Shown here piece by piece: positions 1 through 7,976 of a stretch of DNA of 64,000 bases (its first letter is position 1; every line of letters starts with the position of its first letter). Source of the stretch: Pontibacter sp. SGAir0037 (GTDB taxonomy: Bacteria > Bacteroidota > Bacteroidia > Cytophagales > Hymenobacteraceae); the NCBI RefSeq assembly GCF_005491705.1, contig NZ_CP028092.1:1984001-2048000 (forward strand). The letters run 5' to 3'. Under the pieces are notes generated by a model. The model made no database searches and had not been told where the DNA came from. It was given only the letters and a program-made list of their open reading frames with translations. A program made the translations under genes and the position numbers.

Positions 1-296
1 TAAGCAAAGCCGAATGTATGGTTTGGTCTGCTGATGGTAGAAGAAGCATTCACTTGCTCAAAGACATACACTTTCCCGTTGATAATTCTATACCGAAATG
101 CCTCCACTGCATTTGCTGCCTGCAGCGCGCGGTACAGGTAGTACAGGAAAAAGGACTGCTTGTTTTTCTTTGCTTGTGCATAAGCCTTTGTGCAGTCGAT
201 CTGAACTGTTATCCCGAAGAACGGCTCTTCGAACCGGGAGAAGAAATGATAATGTTCTTTTCTGTTCCACTCCGATATGTTTACTTCTTTTTTCAT
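1..296 (-). CDS. Chloramphenicol acetyltransferase (CAT)-like protein, N-terminal part, cut by window edge
   Basis: Reading leftward from an ATG at 296, the frame stays open to the window edge for 98 codons. The start reads MKKEVNISEWNRKEHYHFF and continues with FFGITVQIDC and FFLYYLYRAL. These match the N-terminal half of the CAT (type A, acetyl-CoA dependent) fold, where a conserved W-R-x-H-F-x-F/Y stretch is followed by a conserved Tyr-rich helix. The catalytic His lies in the C-terminal half, outside the window, so activity and substrate cannot be judged. Many genomic CAT-like proteins are not proven resistance enzymes. The ATG overlaps the TGA of the upstream HAD gene by one base, so the two are probably translationally coupled. 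Confidence 0.75.
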   Translation of the reverse strand, partial: MKKEVNISEWNRKEHYHFFSRFEEPFFGITVQIDCTKAYAQAKKNKQSFFLYYLYRALQAANAVEAFRYRIINGKVYVFEQVNASSTISRPNHTFGFA

Positions 297-988
297 CAGG
301 TTAAGTATGGTATTATGTCGCTTATAGTATTAAGTTCTAGCAGGTTCGGATGCTGCAACGCATGTGGGTGTTGCTCGTGCGCCCAGGTGGTGTGGTAAGG
401 CACATGGGCCGCATGGCCCTGCAACTCCAGAACCGGAAGCACATCCGACTTTATGGAATTGCCAATCATCAAAAAGTTTTCAGGCACGCAGTCCAGGTGC
501 TTTAACAGCTTCCGGTAATCGGCAACTTTTTTGTCGCTCATAACTTCTATATGGTGAAAGTAGCTTTCCAGGCCCGACAGCTTCAGCTTTCTCTCCTGGT
601 CCAGCAAATCACCTTTTGTCGCCAGTACCAACCGATACTCCTCATAAAGCGCATCCAGCACCTCTTTTACTCCTTCCAGCAACTCGATAGGCTTTAGCAG
701 CAACTCCTGCCCCAACTGAATTACTTCATCTATCAGCCTGAAACTAGCCATACCACCAGAAACGCTGTAAGCAGTTTCTATCATGCAAAGCATGAAACCT
801 TTAATGCCATACCCGTACAGGTGCAGGTTTTTCATTTCGGTTTTAAACAATTCCTGGGAGACTGAATGATGTGGCAGGAAGTCTTCCAGCAAGGCACAGA
901 ACCGGCGCTCTGTCTCCTGGAAATAAGGTTCATTTACCCAAAGTGTATCGTCTGCGTCGAAGGCAATCGTTTTAATTTTGTTTTTCAT
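296..988 (-). CDS. HAD-family hydrolase
   Basis: This 230-aa cytosolic protein belongs to the haloacid dehalogenase-like phosphatase superfamily. Motif I (FDADDTLW, residues 9-16) carries the nucleophile Asp and the acid/base Asp two residues later. A lysine-containing motif III (VMSDKKVADY region) and motif IV (MIGNSIKSDVLP) with the Mg-binding acidic residue follow. A helical cap lies between motifs I and II, as in subfamily I HADs. The substrate cannot be told from sequence. The gene is divergent from the Crp/Fnr gene at 1068 with about 80 bp between starts. It is followed by the CAT-like gene with a 1-base stop/start overlap, which suggests a two-gene operon. Confidence 0.85.
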   Translation of the reverse strand: MKNKIKTIAFDADDTLWVNEPYFQETERRFCALLEDFLPHHSVSQELFKTEMKNLHLYGYGIKGFMLCMIETAYSVSGGMASFRLIDEVIQLGQELLLKPIELLEGVKEVLDALYEEYRLVLATKGDLLDQERKLKLSGLESYFHHIEVMSDKKVADYRKLLKHLDCVPENFLMIGNSIKSDVLPVLELQGHAAHVPYHTTWAHEQHPHALQHPNLLELNTISDIIPYLT

Positions 989-1067
989 TCTTGCTTCTGT
1001 ACTTTTCAGTCACAAAGTTCAGGTAAGCTTTTATGAGCTGAAAGGACATTTGTCCAAACAAGAAAAT

Positions 1068-1631
1068 ATGCTTCGTACGAATGTTTCTTTCCTGTCATTT
1101 ACCGGGCAGCTCTACGCAAAGCAGGAGCAGGAGGAAAGTATTTCGCTAAAGACTTTTCCGGCTGGTAGCCTGCTTTTGCAACAAGGGGGAAGTGCCTCCA
1201 AAGTATTCATTGTAAAATCAGGTATCACGAAATGCTTTTTCAGCGAGGAAAACGGCAAGGATTATATCCTCGAATTTTTAGGCGAAGGTGAAATTGTAGG
1301 GGAAATTGAGTTTCTGAAGCAGATCCCATGCTTATGCCATGTAGAAGCTGTAACAGAGGTTGAGGCATATGCCATCTCTTTACCTTTTTTCAAATCCCTC
1401 TTAGAAACGAATCTTGAACTGAATAAACTCCTGCTGGATGAGTTGGCAGAGCGAATTATTAATACGAGTAGCAGAGCATCCTTTCAACAGCTCTACACGG
1501 TGGAGCATGGGCTTAAGAAACTGCTGCAACTGCAATCCAAACTAAACATCCATATTCCGAAAGAAGATATGGCCGCTTACTTAGGTATTACGCTGAGAAG
1601 CCTGAACAGGGCTTTAAAAAATGTGGTGTAG
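1068..1631 (+). CDS. Crp/Fnr-family transcriptional regulator
   Basis: The 187-aa protein starts at MLRTNVSFLSF. The frame is open further upstream to 978, but that stretch would overlap the divergent HAD start and does not look like the family. Residues about 25-125 form a cyclic-nucleotide-binding beta-roll (FPAGSLLLQQGGSASKVFIV, then FLGEGEIVGEIEF). The C-terminus is a short HTH (IPKEDMAAYLGITLRSLNRA). The ligand-binding signature is not canonical for cAMP, so the effector is unknown. It probably controls itself or the divergent HAD/CAT operon. Confidence 0.85.
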   Translation: MLRTNVSFLSFTGQLYAKQEQEESISLKTFPAGSLLLQQGGSASKVFIVKSGITKCFFSEENGKDYILEFLGEGEIVGEIEFLKQIPCLCHVEAVTEVEAYAISLPFFKSLLETNLELNKLLLDELAERIINTSSRASFQQLYTVEHGLKKLLQLQSKLNIHIPKEDMAAYLGITLRSLNRALKNVV

Positions 1632-1782
1632 GCTCGGGCCCTGCAGCACCTGCAAGGTAAACCGCCCCTGCTCCCTTTCGTAAACAAACACTGGTAGATG
1701 TCGAGAGAGGCGGAGGCTACACAGAGAAGGAAGAGCCAGAGATGCAGCAGCATGTATCAGCTGCAGTGGAATACTGTTATAG

Positions 1783-1809
1783 TAGCGGCGTCACGGTATA
1801 GCGCCGCTA
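1783..1809. terminator. GC-rich hairpin between convergent genes, possible terminator
   Basis: TAGCGGCG and CGCCGCTA form a perfect 8-bp stem around an 11-nt loop. It lies in the 247-bp gap between the rightward crp/fnr-like gene (ends 1631) and the leftward DUF5694 gene (ends 1879). No T-run follows, so termination is only inferred from position. Nothing else was recognised in this gap. Confidence 0.35.
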
Positions 1810-1878
1810 TATGCATATTGGCGCAGGTGGCTTTGGAAGGTCATTATTCTTTTAATAATCTGGCCGATGGCGGCTATC

Positions 1879-2688
1879 TCATTTGCCTAAAAGAGTACTC
1901 ACCTCCACTACCTCAAAATCCGGGTTCGATTCGAAAAGATGCTTGAGAATGGGAATGTGCCCCTGCCCGTATATAACCAGGATAGCTTTATCAGTCGGCT
2001 TCACCTGCCGCAGGATGTTGGTATAGATGTGGAGGTTCGTTTTGTACCACTCCGCCACGAGTTCTGTTCCTTCGTACTGGCTGCCCTTCCCGATGCGGAT
2101 AAAGTAATTGGTATACATTGCCAGGTTTTTGTTCAGCGTGCTTTGGTTATTCAGGTAAATCAGGTTATCTGCCATGGATAGGCTCTTTTCCTTCTCGTTC
2201 ATTTCCTGCACAAAAGCTTTGGCATAGGTGTCCGTGCTTTCCAGCACAGCCTGCTGCCCGTGCTGCAGGGCCGCTGCCTGACTTGGCTGCGTGTCAAACT
2301 TTCCCAGGTAATTAACACAGGTAAGCTTTGGCAACTGTAGTCTTTTGGCTGTTTGGAAACCTAGCAAATCTATTTCATTTAGTTCCAGCTTATACTTGCC
2401 GGCCAGGTATTGCCGGTACTGCTTGTCAGTGTTTTCCTGCTTTTCCACTGGTACCTCAATGCAGATCTGGTCCGGCTTAAAGGCTGCCAGCCTCACGATC
2501 ACGTGCTCGAGCTCCTTTTTCTTTTGTGCCGTCAGCTTTAGCTCTTCGTTGCTGTAGGCATCCTGTGTGGAGGGGGTAAAGTGCATAGTTCCCAATAAAG
2601 CAATTTTAACTTTCGCCTTTCCTCCTGCCTGCGCTAAGGCAGCGTATGAATACAATAAAAGGATGGTAACTGTAAGAAAAAATTTCAT
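1879..2688 (-). CDS. DUF5694-type exported protein (TraB/GumN-like fold)
   Basis: The 269-aa protein has an N-terminal Sec signal peptide (MKFFLTVTILLLYSYAALAQ, cleavage expected near AQA). The mature part opens with KIALLGTMHF, the G-x-x-H motif shared with TraB/PrgY/GumN-like proteins. It contains QICIEVPVEKQ and, near the C-terminus, AILVIYGQGHIPIL, a second G-x-x-H. Paired G-x-x-H motifs plus a conserved Glu suggest a metal-binding site as in TIKI/TraB-type proteases. The DUF5694 family itself has no established function. It is a single-gene unit between converging neighbours. Confidence 0.8.
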   Translation of the reverse strand: MKFFLTVTILLLYSYAALAQAGGKAKVKIALLGTMHFTPSTQDAYSNEELKLTAQKKKELEHVIVRLAAFKPDQICIEVPVEKQENTDKQYRQYLAGKYKLELNEIDLLGFQTAKRLQLPKLTCVNYLGKFDTQPSQAAALQHGQQAVLESTDTYAKAFVQEMNEKEKSLSMADNLIYLNNQSTLNKNLAMYTNYFIRIGKGSQYEGTELVAEWYKTNLHIYTNILRQVKPTDKAILVIYGQGHIPILKHLFESNPDFEVVEVSTLLGK

Positions 2689-2954
2689 TTCTTTTGTCTA
2701 TAGGTAACGTGTTGTTACTGGGCCAGTGAGTGGGCGCCCGAATTTATCCTTCGGCACGTTAAAAATAACTGATTTTTCAGAACTCATCAATTCCAGCACC
2801 ATACTAATCTCTGCCTTTTTCATCGGCTGCTCTTCCTTTCCGGGCGCCATCTGGGAATAAAGATGTTACTCTCGTAAATGAAGGTAGTTAAATTTTTGCT
2901 TGGCGCAGCACTAGGTTACTCACAACCTGTGGGCTTTCCGGCTGAACCTCCAAA

Positions 2955-3704
2955 CTAAAGCAGCAAATCCTTCTCATCTTTAAGCGCTACCCCCGTAAGC
3001 TTCCTGCGAAGCGCCTCTTGTGCCAGGTAAAAGATTTTGGAGGCAGCAGCAGCATAAGGCAATCCCTCCGGCCGAATATTGGAAACGCAATTGCGGGCCT
3101 CGTCTGTTAATCCCGGTTTGGGGTCAAAGGTAAAATAAGCTCCTAAGCTGTCAGGAGAGCTTAAGCCTGGGCGCTCACCGATCAGGATGATAGAAAGCTT
3201 TGCATGAAGTAATGCCCCGATTTCGTCGGCAATGGCTACCCGTGCCTGCTCCACCACCGTAACAGGTGCCAAGGAAAAATCAGCCTTTTGCATTTCCGGC
3301 AACAACAGTTGCAGCAAAGGTATAGCATGCGCATTCACGGCCGTTGCCGACAAACCATCCGCCAGCACAAGGGCTACATCTGTCCCGGCGGTTCCTGCCC
3401 CTTGCAGCAGCTCATACGATGGCCTGTCCAACCTTCGCCCCAGGTCGGGCCGCTGCAGGTACTCCTGCCGGTCGGTGGCCTGGCTGTGCAGCAGCTGCAC
3501 CGGTATATGCAGGCGCTGCAGGTCGGGCAAAAGCTTCCCTATATCCAGGCTAGAGTAAACGGCATCACGGGCATGGGCATGGGCCATTTTAAAAGCCAAC
3601 GATGCCCGCAACGGGACACTCGTACCTGTTCTGCCCAGCGCAATGCGTGCAGCCGTAAAGGCATTTAAACTATCCCAGGGATCTGTTTCTGTTTTCCGGA
3701 GCAT
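2955..3704 (-). CDS. eutC: Ethanolamine ammonia-lyase small subunit EutC
   Basis: The 249-aa protein is the light subunit of the adenosylcobalamin-dependent lyase that splits ethanolamine into acetaldehyde and ammonia. It shows the family landmarks: an N-terminal LNAFTAARIALGRTGTSVP, then AFKMAHAHARDAV, ALVLADGLSATAVNAHAIPLL (the B12-contacting stretch), ILIGERPGLSSPDSLGAY, and a C-terminal RNCVSNIRPEGLPY. Length is close to normal for the family. It lies 69 bp downstream of a gutted eutB and after an ethanolamine permease, all leftward. EutC has no known activity without a full EutB, so this intact-looking gene is probably non-functional unless another eutB exists elsewhere. Confidence 0.92.
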   Translation of the reverse strand: MLRKTETDPWDSLNAFTAARIALGRTGTSVPLRASLAFKMAHAHARDAVYSSLDIGKLLPDLQRLHIPVQLLHSQATDRQEYLQRPDLGRRLDRPSYELLQGAGTAGTDVALVLADGLSATAVNAHAIPLLQLLLPEMQKADFSLAPVTVVEQARVAIADEIGALLHAKLSIILIGERPGLSSPDSLGAYFTFDPKPGLTDEARNCVSNIRPEGLPYAAAASKIFYLAQEALRRKLTGVALKDEKDLLL

Positions 3705-3773
3705 CAGTTAAAGAATACTTGTACCACAACAAAAGAATTACAGCTATCTCATTAAGCTTCTGCTTCTTCCAGC

Positions 3774-4157
3774 TTACCCCATTATCTTCAGGAGCTGGTG
3801 CCTGCGCTGCGCTGGCTGGAGCTTACCATGTTCATCTACTATCCCCTGCCCTATAAGCCACTGCTCAAATTCCGGGGCCGGCCGAAGCCCCAACACCTTT
3901 CGCACATACAAGGCATCATGAAAAGAAGTGGACTGGTAATTCAGCATGATGTCGTCAGCTCCCGGCACTCCCATCATGTAGAAGGTCTTAAGAGGTACAT
4001 CCGCCAGCACTATCTGAGCAGCTACGCGTTCTTCATAACTGGCAGCTGCCACTCCGGCCAGTGCGTCTCCGGAGCGGAACGGCGAGGCCTTTGCCAGCAG
4101 TTCCTTTAAGCTCCGGAACCGATAAGTATGATGACGAACAGTATAACTATAGTTCAT
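3774..4157 (-). pseudogene. eutB: eutB (ethanolamine ammonia-lyase large subunit) with a large internal in-frame deletion
   Basis: The 127-aa frame starts at MNYSYTVRHHTYRF. It joins the EutB N-terminus (LKELLAKASPFRSGDALAGVAAAS and ERVAAQIVLADVPLKTF) directly to the EutB C-terminus (MMGVPGADDIMLNYQ, SFHDALYVRKVLGLRPAPEFEQWL). Full-length EutB is about 450 aa, so roughly 300 or more residues of the TIM barrel are missing. The missing part includes the substrate site and most cobalamin contacts. The fusion keeps the reading frame. It lies between the permease and eutC. The product cannot be an active lyase. An assembly collapse is an alternative explanation. Confidence 0.85.
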
Positions 4158-4437
4158 GCGTAAGTAGCCAAAATCAATGAAACATTCTTTTTGAGGCACA
4201 TCATATATATACAGCGTCCTGACTTATCGGAATTTGGGATTGTATCGCTCCTGGAAACAGGACACAAGTATCAAGACATAAGACATAAGACTTTTTCTCT
4301 TTTGTATTTTTTGTAAAACTATTTTCAGGAAGTTCTGTCGCTATCAATAATAGACTGATAATCAATACCATCAAAACAAAATCAAATATTCTGTATCGTA
4401 ATGCGTGTATCCTGGTCATCCGATCCGGGTACGGCAC

Positions 4438-5769
4438 TTACTTTACCTCCAGCAGTGCATCACCTGTAATTTTACGGCGATGCTTTCCGAGCAGCAGGTA
4501 CACGCCCAGCATCAGGAACAGGCCGGAAAAGAAAATGATGCTTAGCAGCGGGTTATAATATACAATAGCTCCCAGGCTAACAGCAGACAAGGCTAAAGCA
4601 ATGGCAGGAAACCAAGGATAAAAAGGAGCAGCAAAAGGCCTTTCCAGGTAAGGTTCTTTTTTGCGAAGCGAAAACAGGCTGATCATACTGATGATGTACA
4701 TGACCACGGCCCCTAATACCGAAAGAATAATCACCTGATCGGTGGTTCCTGTGAGCAGCGCCAGGCAACCAACCATACCTCCTGCTACCAGGGCCCGGTG
4801 CGGTGTTCGAAAGCGAGCATTTACACCGGCTAAAAAACCCGGTAAATAGCCGCTTCGTGCCAGGGCAAATAGCTGCCTCGAGTACCCTATAATACAACCA
4901 TGAAAAGAAGCTATCAAACCAAACAAACCAATACTGGCGAAGAGCTGGGTCCAGTTACTGTCTCTGCCCATTACGATTCCGAGTGCTTCAGGCAAAGGAT
5001 AATCTATGCTGCTCAGCCTTTGCCAGTTGGCAACACCGCCTGTTAACACCATAACGCCCATTGCCAATAGCACCAGCGTGCCCAACCCGTAAATATAGCC
5101 TTTGGGGATGTTCCGTTTTGGGTCTTTCACTTCTTCGGCCACCATCGCTACGCCCTCTATGGCCAGGTAAAACCATATGGCAAAAGGCAAAGCAGCAAAA
5201 ATACCCGGCAATTCGAAGGGCAAAGGATCAGCCAGAAAATTAGCCGCCTCAAAATGTGGTGCCACCAGCCCCATGTACAGCAGCAGTTCGCCTACGGCCA
5301 GCAAGGTAACCACCAACGAAAAAGTAGCAGATTCTTTTATTCCGAGCAGGTTAATGCCTATAAACAGAACATAAGAGGCAAGGGCTGTGTACAGTACAGG
5401 AACAGCCGGGTAAAGAAAATGCACATAACTGCCTAGCGCGAAAGCAATGGCAGGCGGTGCAAAAAGGAACTCTATCAGGGTGGCATACCCTGAAACAAAA
5501 CCTCCAACAGGACCCAAAGCTCTGTAGGCATAGGCAAAAGGGCCTCCGGCATGCGGAATAGCAGCAGAAAGCTCTGTAAAACTAAAAATAAAGGTGATGT
5601 ACAAAACCGTGATAAGCAGTGTGGCCACCAGGAAACCTATAGTGCCGGAAACGGCCCAGCCGTAATTCCAGCCAAAGTACTCACCGGAAATAACCAGCCC
5701 CACCGCAATTGCCCACAGGTGTACTGGTTTTAAAACCTTTTTTAAGCCGGGTGTATCTGCCTTTTGCAT
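4438..5769 (-). CDS. eat: APC-superfamily ethanolamine permease
   Basis: The 443-aa inner-membrane protein has about 12 hydrophobic segments and the APC start (LKPVHLWAIAVGLVISGEYF then GWNYGWAVSG). It also has FSFTELSAAIPHAGGPFAYA and the conserved WFYLAIEGVAMVAEEVKDPK loop. This pattern is characteristic of the ethanolamine permease branch of the family. It is the promoter-proximal gene of a leftward set with eutB and eutC, which supports ethanolamine as substrate. The 280 bp between it and eutB hold only a short unsupported frame. Confidence 0.85.
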   Translation of the reverse strand: MQKADTPGLKKVLKPVHLWAIAVGLVISGEYFGWNYGWAVSGTIGFLVATLLITVLYITFIFSFTELSAAIPHAGGPFAYAYRALGPVGGFVSGYATLIEFLFAPPAIAFALGSYVHFLYPAVPVLYTALASYVLFIGINLLGIKESATFSLVVTLLAVGELLLYMGLVAPHFEAANFLADPLPFELPGIFAALPFAIWFYLAIEGVAMVAEEVKDPKRNIPKGYIYGLGTLVLLAMGVMVLTGGVANWQRLSSIDYPLPEALGIVMGRDSNWTQLFASIGLFGLIASFHGCIIGYSRQLFALARSGYLPGFLAGVNARFRTPHRALVAGGMVGCLALLTGTTDQVIILSVLGAVVMYIISMISLFSLRKKEPYLERPFAAPFYPWFPAIALALSAVSLGAIVYYNPLLSIIFFSGLFLMLGVYLLLGKHRRKITGDALLEVK

Positions 5770-5917
5770 ACAACATGGTATTGATCATGCTATCAATATA
5801 CTTATTAATCGTAACATCTTCAGCATGTTGTCAAACGTACCCGGCAGGACACTTACTTCCACAACCTGCAAAACCTCCTGCTCCACGAAAGCGCCTCCTC
5901 CTATGCCTCCGTGCCAC

Positions 5918-6290
5918 ATCGTTGCTCAACAGCAGCCTCTCAAACAGCTGGCTGTTTACCTGCCTTTCCAATTGGCGGGCGGACCAGTTATTTTTAGCTG
6001 CTTCGGCTATATAAAATTCGTGATTATCTTCATTTTCAATGCCTTCAAGAATTTTATAATGTGTCCAGCTGAATTGTGTACACAGTGCGAACACAATTGA
6101 GATAGTACGGTAAAAATGTCCATACCAGTGCAGATGCCGCTTCGAAAAGCCACTGCCAAACTGTGGCTGCAACGCTTCGGCCAATTATTGTATCAGGAAG
6201 GCTCCGTAAGCTGCCCGGTCTTCGCCATGCTGCTCTTCTTCGAAAATCTCCTTCCCAATATGCCAATACATGAGCACCCGCTCCGTGAAA
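5918..6290 (-). pseudogene. Decayed YhcG/DUF1016-type nuclease N-terminal domain
   Basis: Two leftward frames together rebuild the N-terminal domain of the YhcG (DUF1016/PDDEXK_nuc) family. One frame near 6200-6290 gives ERVLMYWHIGKEIFEEE and QHGEDRAAYGAFLIQ. A second, shifted frame gives AEALQPQFGSGFSKRHLHWY, then FSWTHYKILEGIENED and NWSARQLERQVNSQLFERLL. At least one frameshift separates them, and homology stops after LLLSND at about 5918 with no nuclease domain following. The 5' end runs into the IS3-derived repeat, so the gene was probably broken by that insertion. Confidence 0.7.
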
Positions 6291-6539
6291 TTACGATGCT
6301 TTACTGGAGACTTTATTCAGGCAGCGCAGCGACAGCTTGGACGTATAAGAGGTTTTCATATCGGCAAGGAGTCAGGTAGCCAAGCGCTTAACAGCTCCTT
6401 TTCCGGTTATAGAAACCCTCAATGTACTCAAACACGGCCTGCCGAGCCTCCTGCCAGGTGGCAAATTGGTGGTGGTAAGGCCATCTCTGTCTTCATCGTC
6501 TTCTTAAATCTGCTTAACAAAGGTCTCCAGTCAAAGGTA
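6272..6539. repeat. 268-bp direct repeat, copy A: IS3-family orfB C-terminal remnant at left edge of RiPP island
   Basis: This block is repeated in the same orientation at 19122-19389 with about 8 mismatches by eye and no indels. Its minus strand encodes the C-terminus of an IS3-type OrfB (EARQAVFEYIEGFYNRKR, then ALGYLTP in the same frame after a TAA). The preceding FKKTMKTEM is in another frame, so the sequence is decayed. The first ~18 bp belong to the DUF1016 gene next door (TERVL codons), not to the IS. No terminal inverted repeats or complete transposase were found. Confidence 0.85.
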
Positions 6540-6607
6540 ATAACTACAATGTTGGTTGTCTAAGTTTGGGGTACGGATGACAATCCGGAGCGCCGCTCCC
6601 ATCTCGC

Positions 6608-7900
6608 TTACCTGTTTGTGAGCAAGTCCCGAGCGCTGTTGAAGATCCTTCCTAGTAGGCTCCGCTCCTCGGTCACGACTTCTGCCTGGGCCACCAGGCC
6701 TACCTGCAGCTTCACTTCCTTGCCGTACGTTGTCTTCGTTGGCAGCGTCACGGTCGCCGTATAGGCGGTATCGCCGGAGACCACGTCCGAAATATAGGTG
6801 ATCTTTCCCCGCAGCAGCCCGAACTCCTGCGTTGGGTAGGCCTTGAGCCGGATGAGGACGTCCTGGCCCGTCCTGACCTTGCCAAAGGCCTGCTGACTTA
6901 ACGTCAGCTCACCGAAAGGTGCTGCATCCTGTCGTGCATTGGTTATGTAAAGGACAGGCTTGTTCAGCGGCAACCACTGGTTTTGCCGCAGTACCTGGTG
7001 AAATACCACCCTCCCGTCCTGCTCTGCTACCAGCACATGCTCCTTCTTCCACTCGTCCAGCTCACTTTTAAACTTTTGCAGCTTCGCTAAAAAGACAGCG
7101 CGTTGCGCTACCACCTCCTGCGCTACCTGCTGGAGTTCCCACTGCTTTTGCGCCTGGACAATGCTGTTGTTGATCAGGGAGGACCGGGTGCTATTGAGCG
7201 GCAATTTGATGCTGACAAACTTACTCTCCTGTAGTTGGAACTCCTGTAGGGAAATAACTTTCGCCTCGGCCAGTACCTGATGCCGGGCAAACTCCTCCTG
7301 GGCGATAGCATATGCTTCCTGGTGAATCTGCTGCTGCTCGGCCAGTTGCAGTTCCAATTGCTTCAGGGAGTGTATTTCATTCCGGAGCGCCTGCTCCTTT
7401 CCTGCATAGATGCCGCCCGGTGTATACATCAGGAACTGCAGGTAAGCGAGGTAAAACTCCTGCAAAGCAGGCTGCAGTTCACCATAGTGCTTCCTGGCAT
7501 TGAACCTGGCCTGCTGGGCAAGGCGGTCGTTCCCGGCAAGCACCTCCTTCTGCAGCGAGTCGATCCGGCTGCTCAGCTGCAACACTTCCCGGTGGTCCGC
7601 GTTGCTTTCCAGGTACCCCAAAACCTGGCCGCTGCTGACCGCTTGCTCTTCTTTCACCAGCAGCCTTGCAAGCCTGCCTGCTTTGCGCGCCAATACTTCC
7701 TGTGGACGGTAATCTGCATCAACTTTTAGGTTCGCCGGAATGCTGTCGGGTGACTTGATACTGCCGGCAAGCAGCAGCAGCAGCAGCAAAATACCAAAGA
7801 AGAGGCTGATGCCCCAGCGTACTAGCCACCCGGGTACCGCCCCGATGATCTCCTGTACTTCTTCACTGTGTTCCTGCGTAGCAGGTTGGTGTAAAGGCAT
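6608..7900 (-). CDS. HlyD-family membrane fusion protein of the RiPP exporter
   Basis: The 430-aa periplasmic adaptor has one N-terminal membrane anchor (SLFFGILLLLLLLAGSI, residues about 33-50). A biotinyl-lipoyl-like half motif follows (RKAGRLARLLVKEEQAVSSG), then a long coiled coil of about 200 residues (repeated Gln/Glu/Leu) and a C-terminal beta-barrel (VRTGQDVLIRLKAYPTQEFG). This is the usual partner of peptidase-containing ABC exporters. It lies 76 bp downstream of the ABC gene and is the last gene of the leftward RiPP operon. It bridges the inner-membrane exporter to an outer-membrane channel that is not encoded here. Confidence 0.9.
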   Translation of the reverse strand: MPLHQPATQEHSEEVQEIIGAVPGWLVRWGISLFFGILLLLLLLAGSIKSPDSIPANLKVDADYRPQEVLARKAGRLARLLVKEEQAVSSGQVLGYLESNADHREVLQLSSRIDSLQKEVLAGNDRLAQQARFNARKHYGELQPALQEFYLAYLQFLMYTPGGIYAGKEQALRNEIHSLKQLELQLAEQQQIHQEAYAIAQEEFARHQVLAEAKVISLQEFQLQESKFVSIKLPLNSTRSSLINNSIVQAQKQWELQQVAQEVVAQRAVFLAKLQKFKSELDEWKKEHVLVAEQDGRVVFHQVLRQNQWLPLNKPVLYITNARQDAAPFGELTLSQQAFGKVRTGQDVLIRLKAYPTQEFGLLRGKITYISDVVSGDTAYTATVTLPTKTTYGKEVKLQVGLVAQAEVVTEERSLLGRIFNSARDLLTNR

Positions 7901-7976
7901 AAGTCTGAATTAATAACGTTCTTGTTGTATTGTCCTGACAGCGGCGGGTGGACCATAACACCCTTCCCGGATCCGC

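Noticed and set aside
1698-1946. 82-aa rightward frame after the Crp/Fnr gene
   Set aside because: Overlaps the end of the DUF5694 gene and has no protein-like pattern.
4201-4437. 78-aa leftward frame between the permease and eutB
   Set aside because: No motif; a hydrophobic stretch arises from AT-rich intergenic sequence. Left out as a gene.
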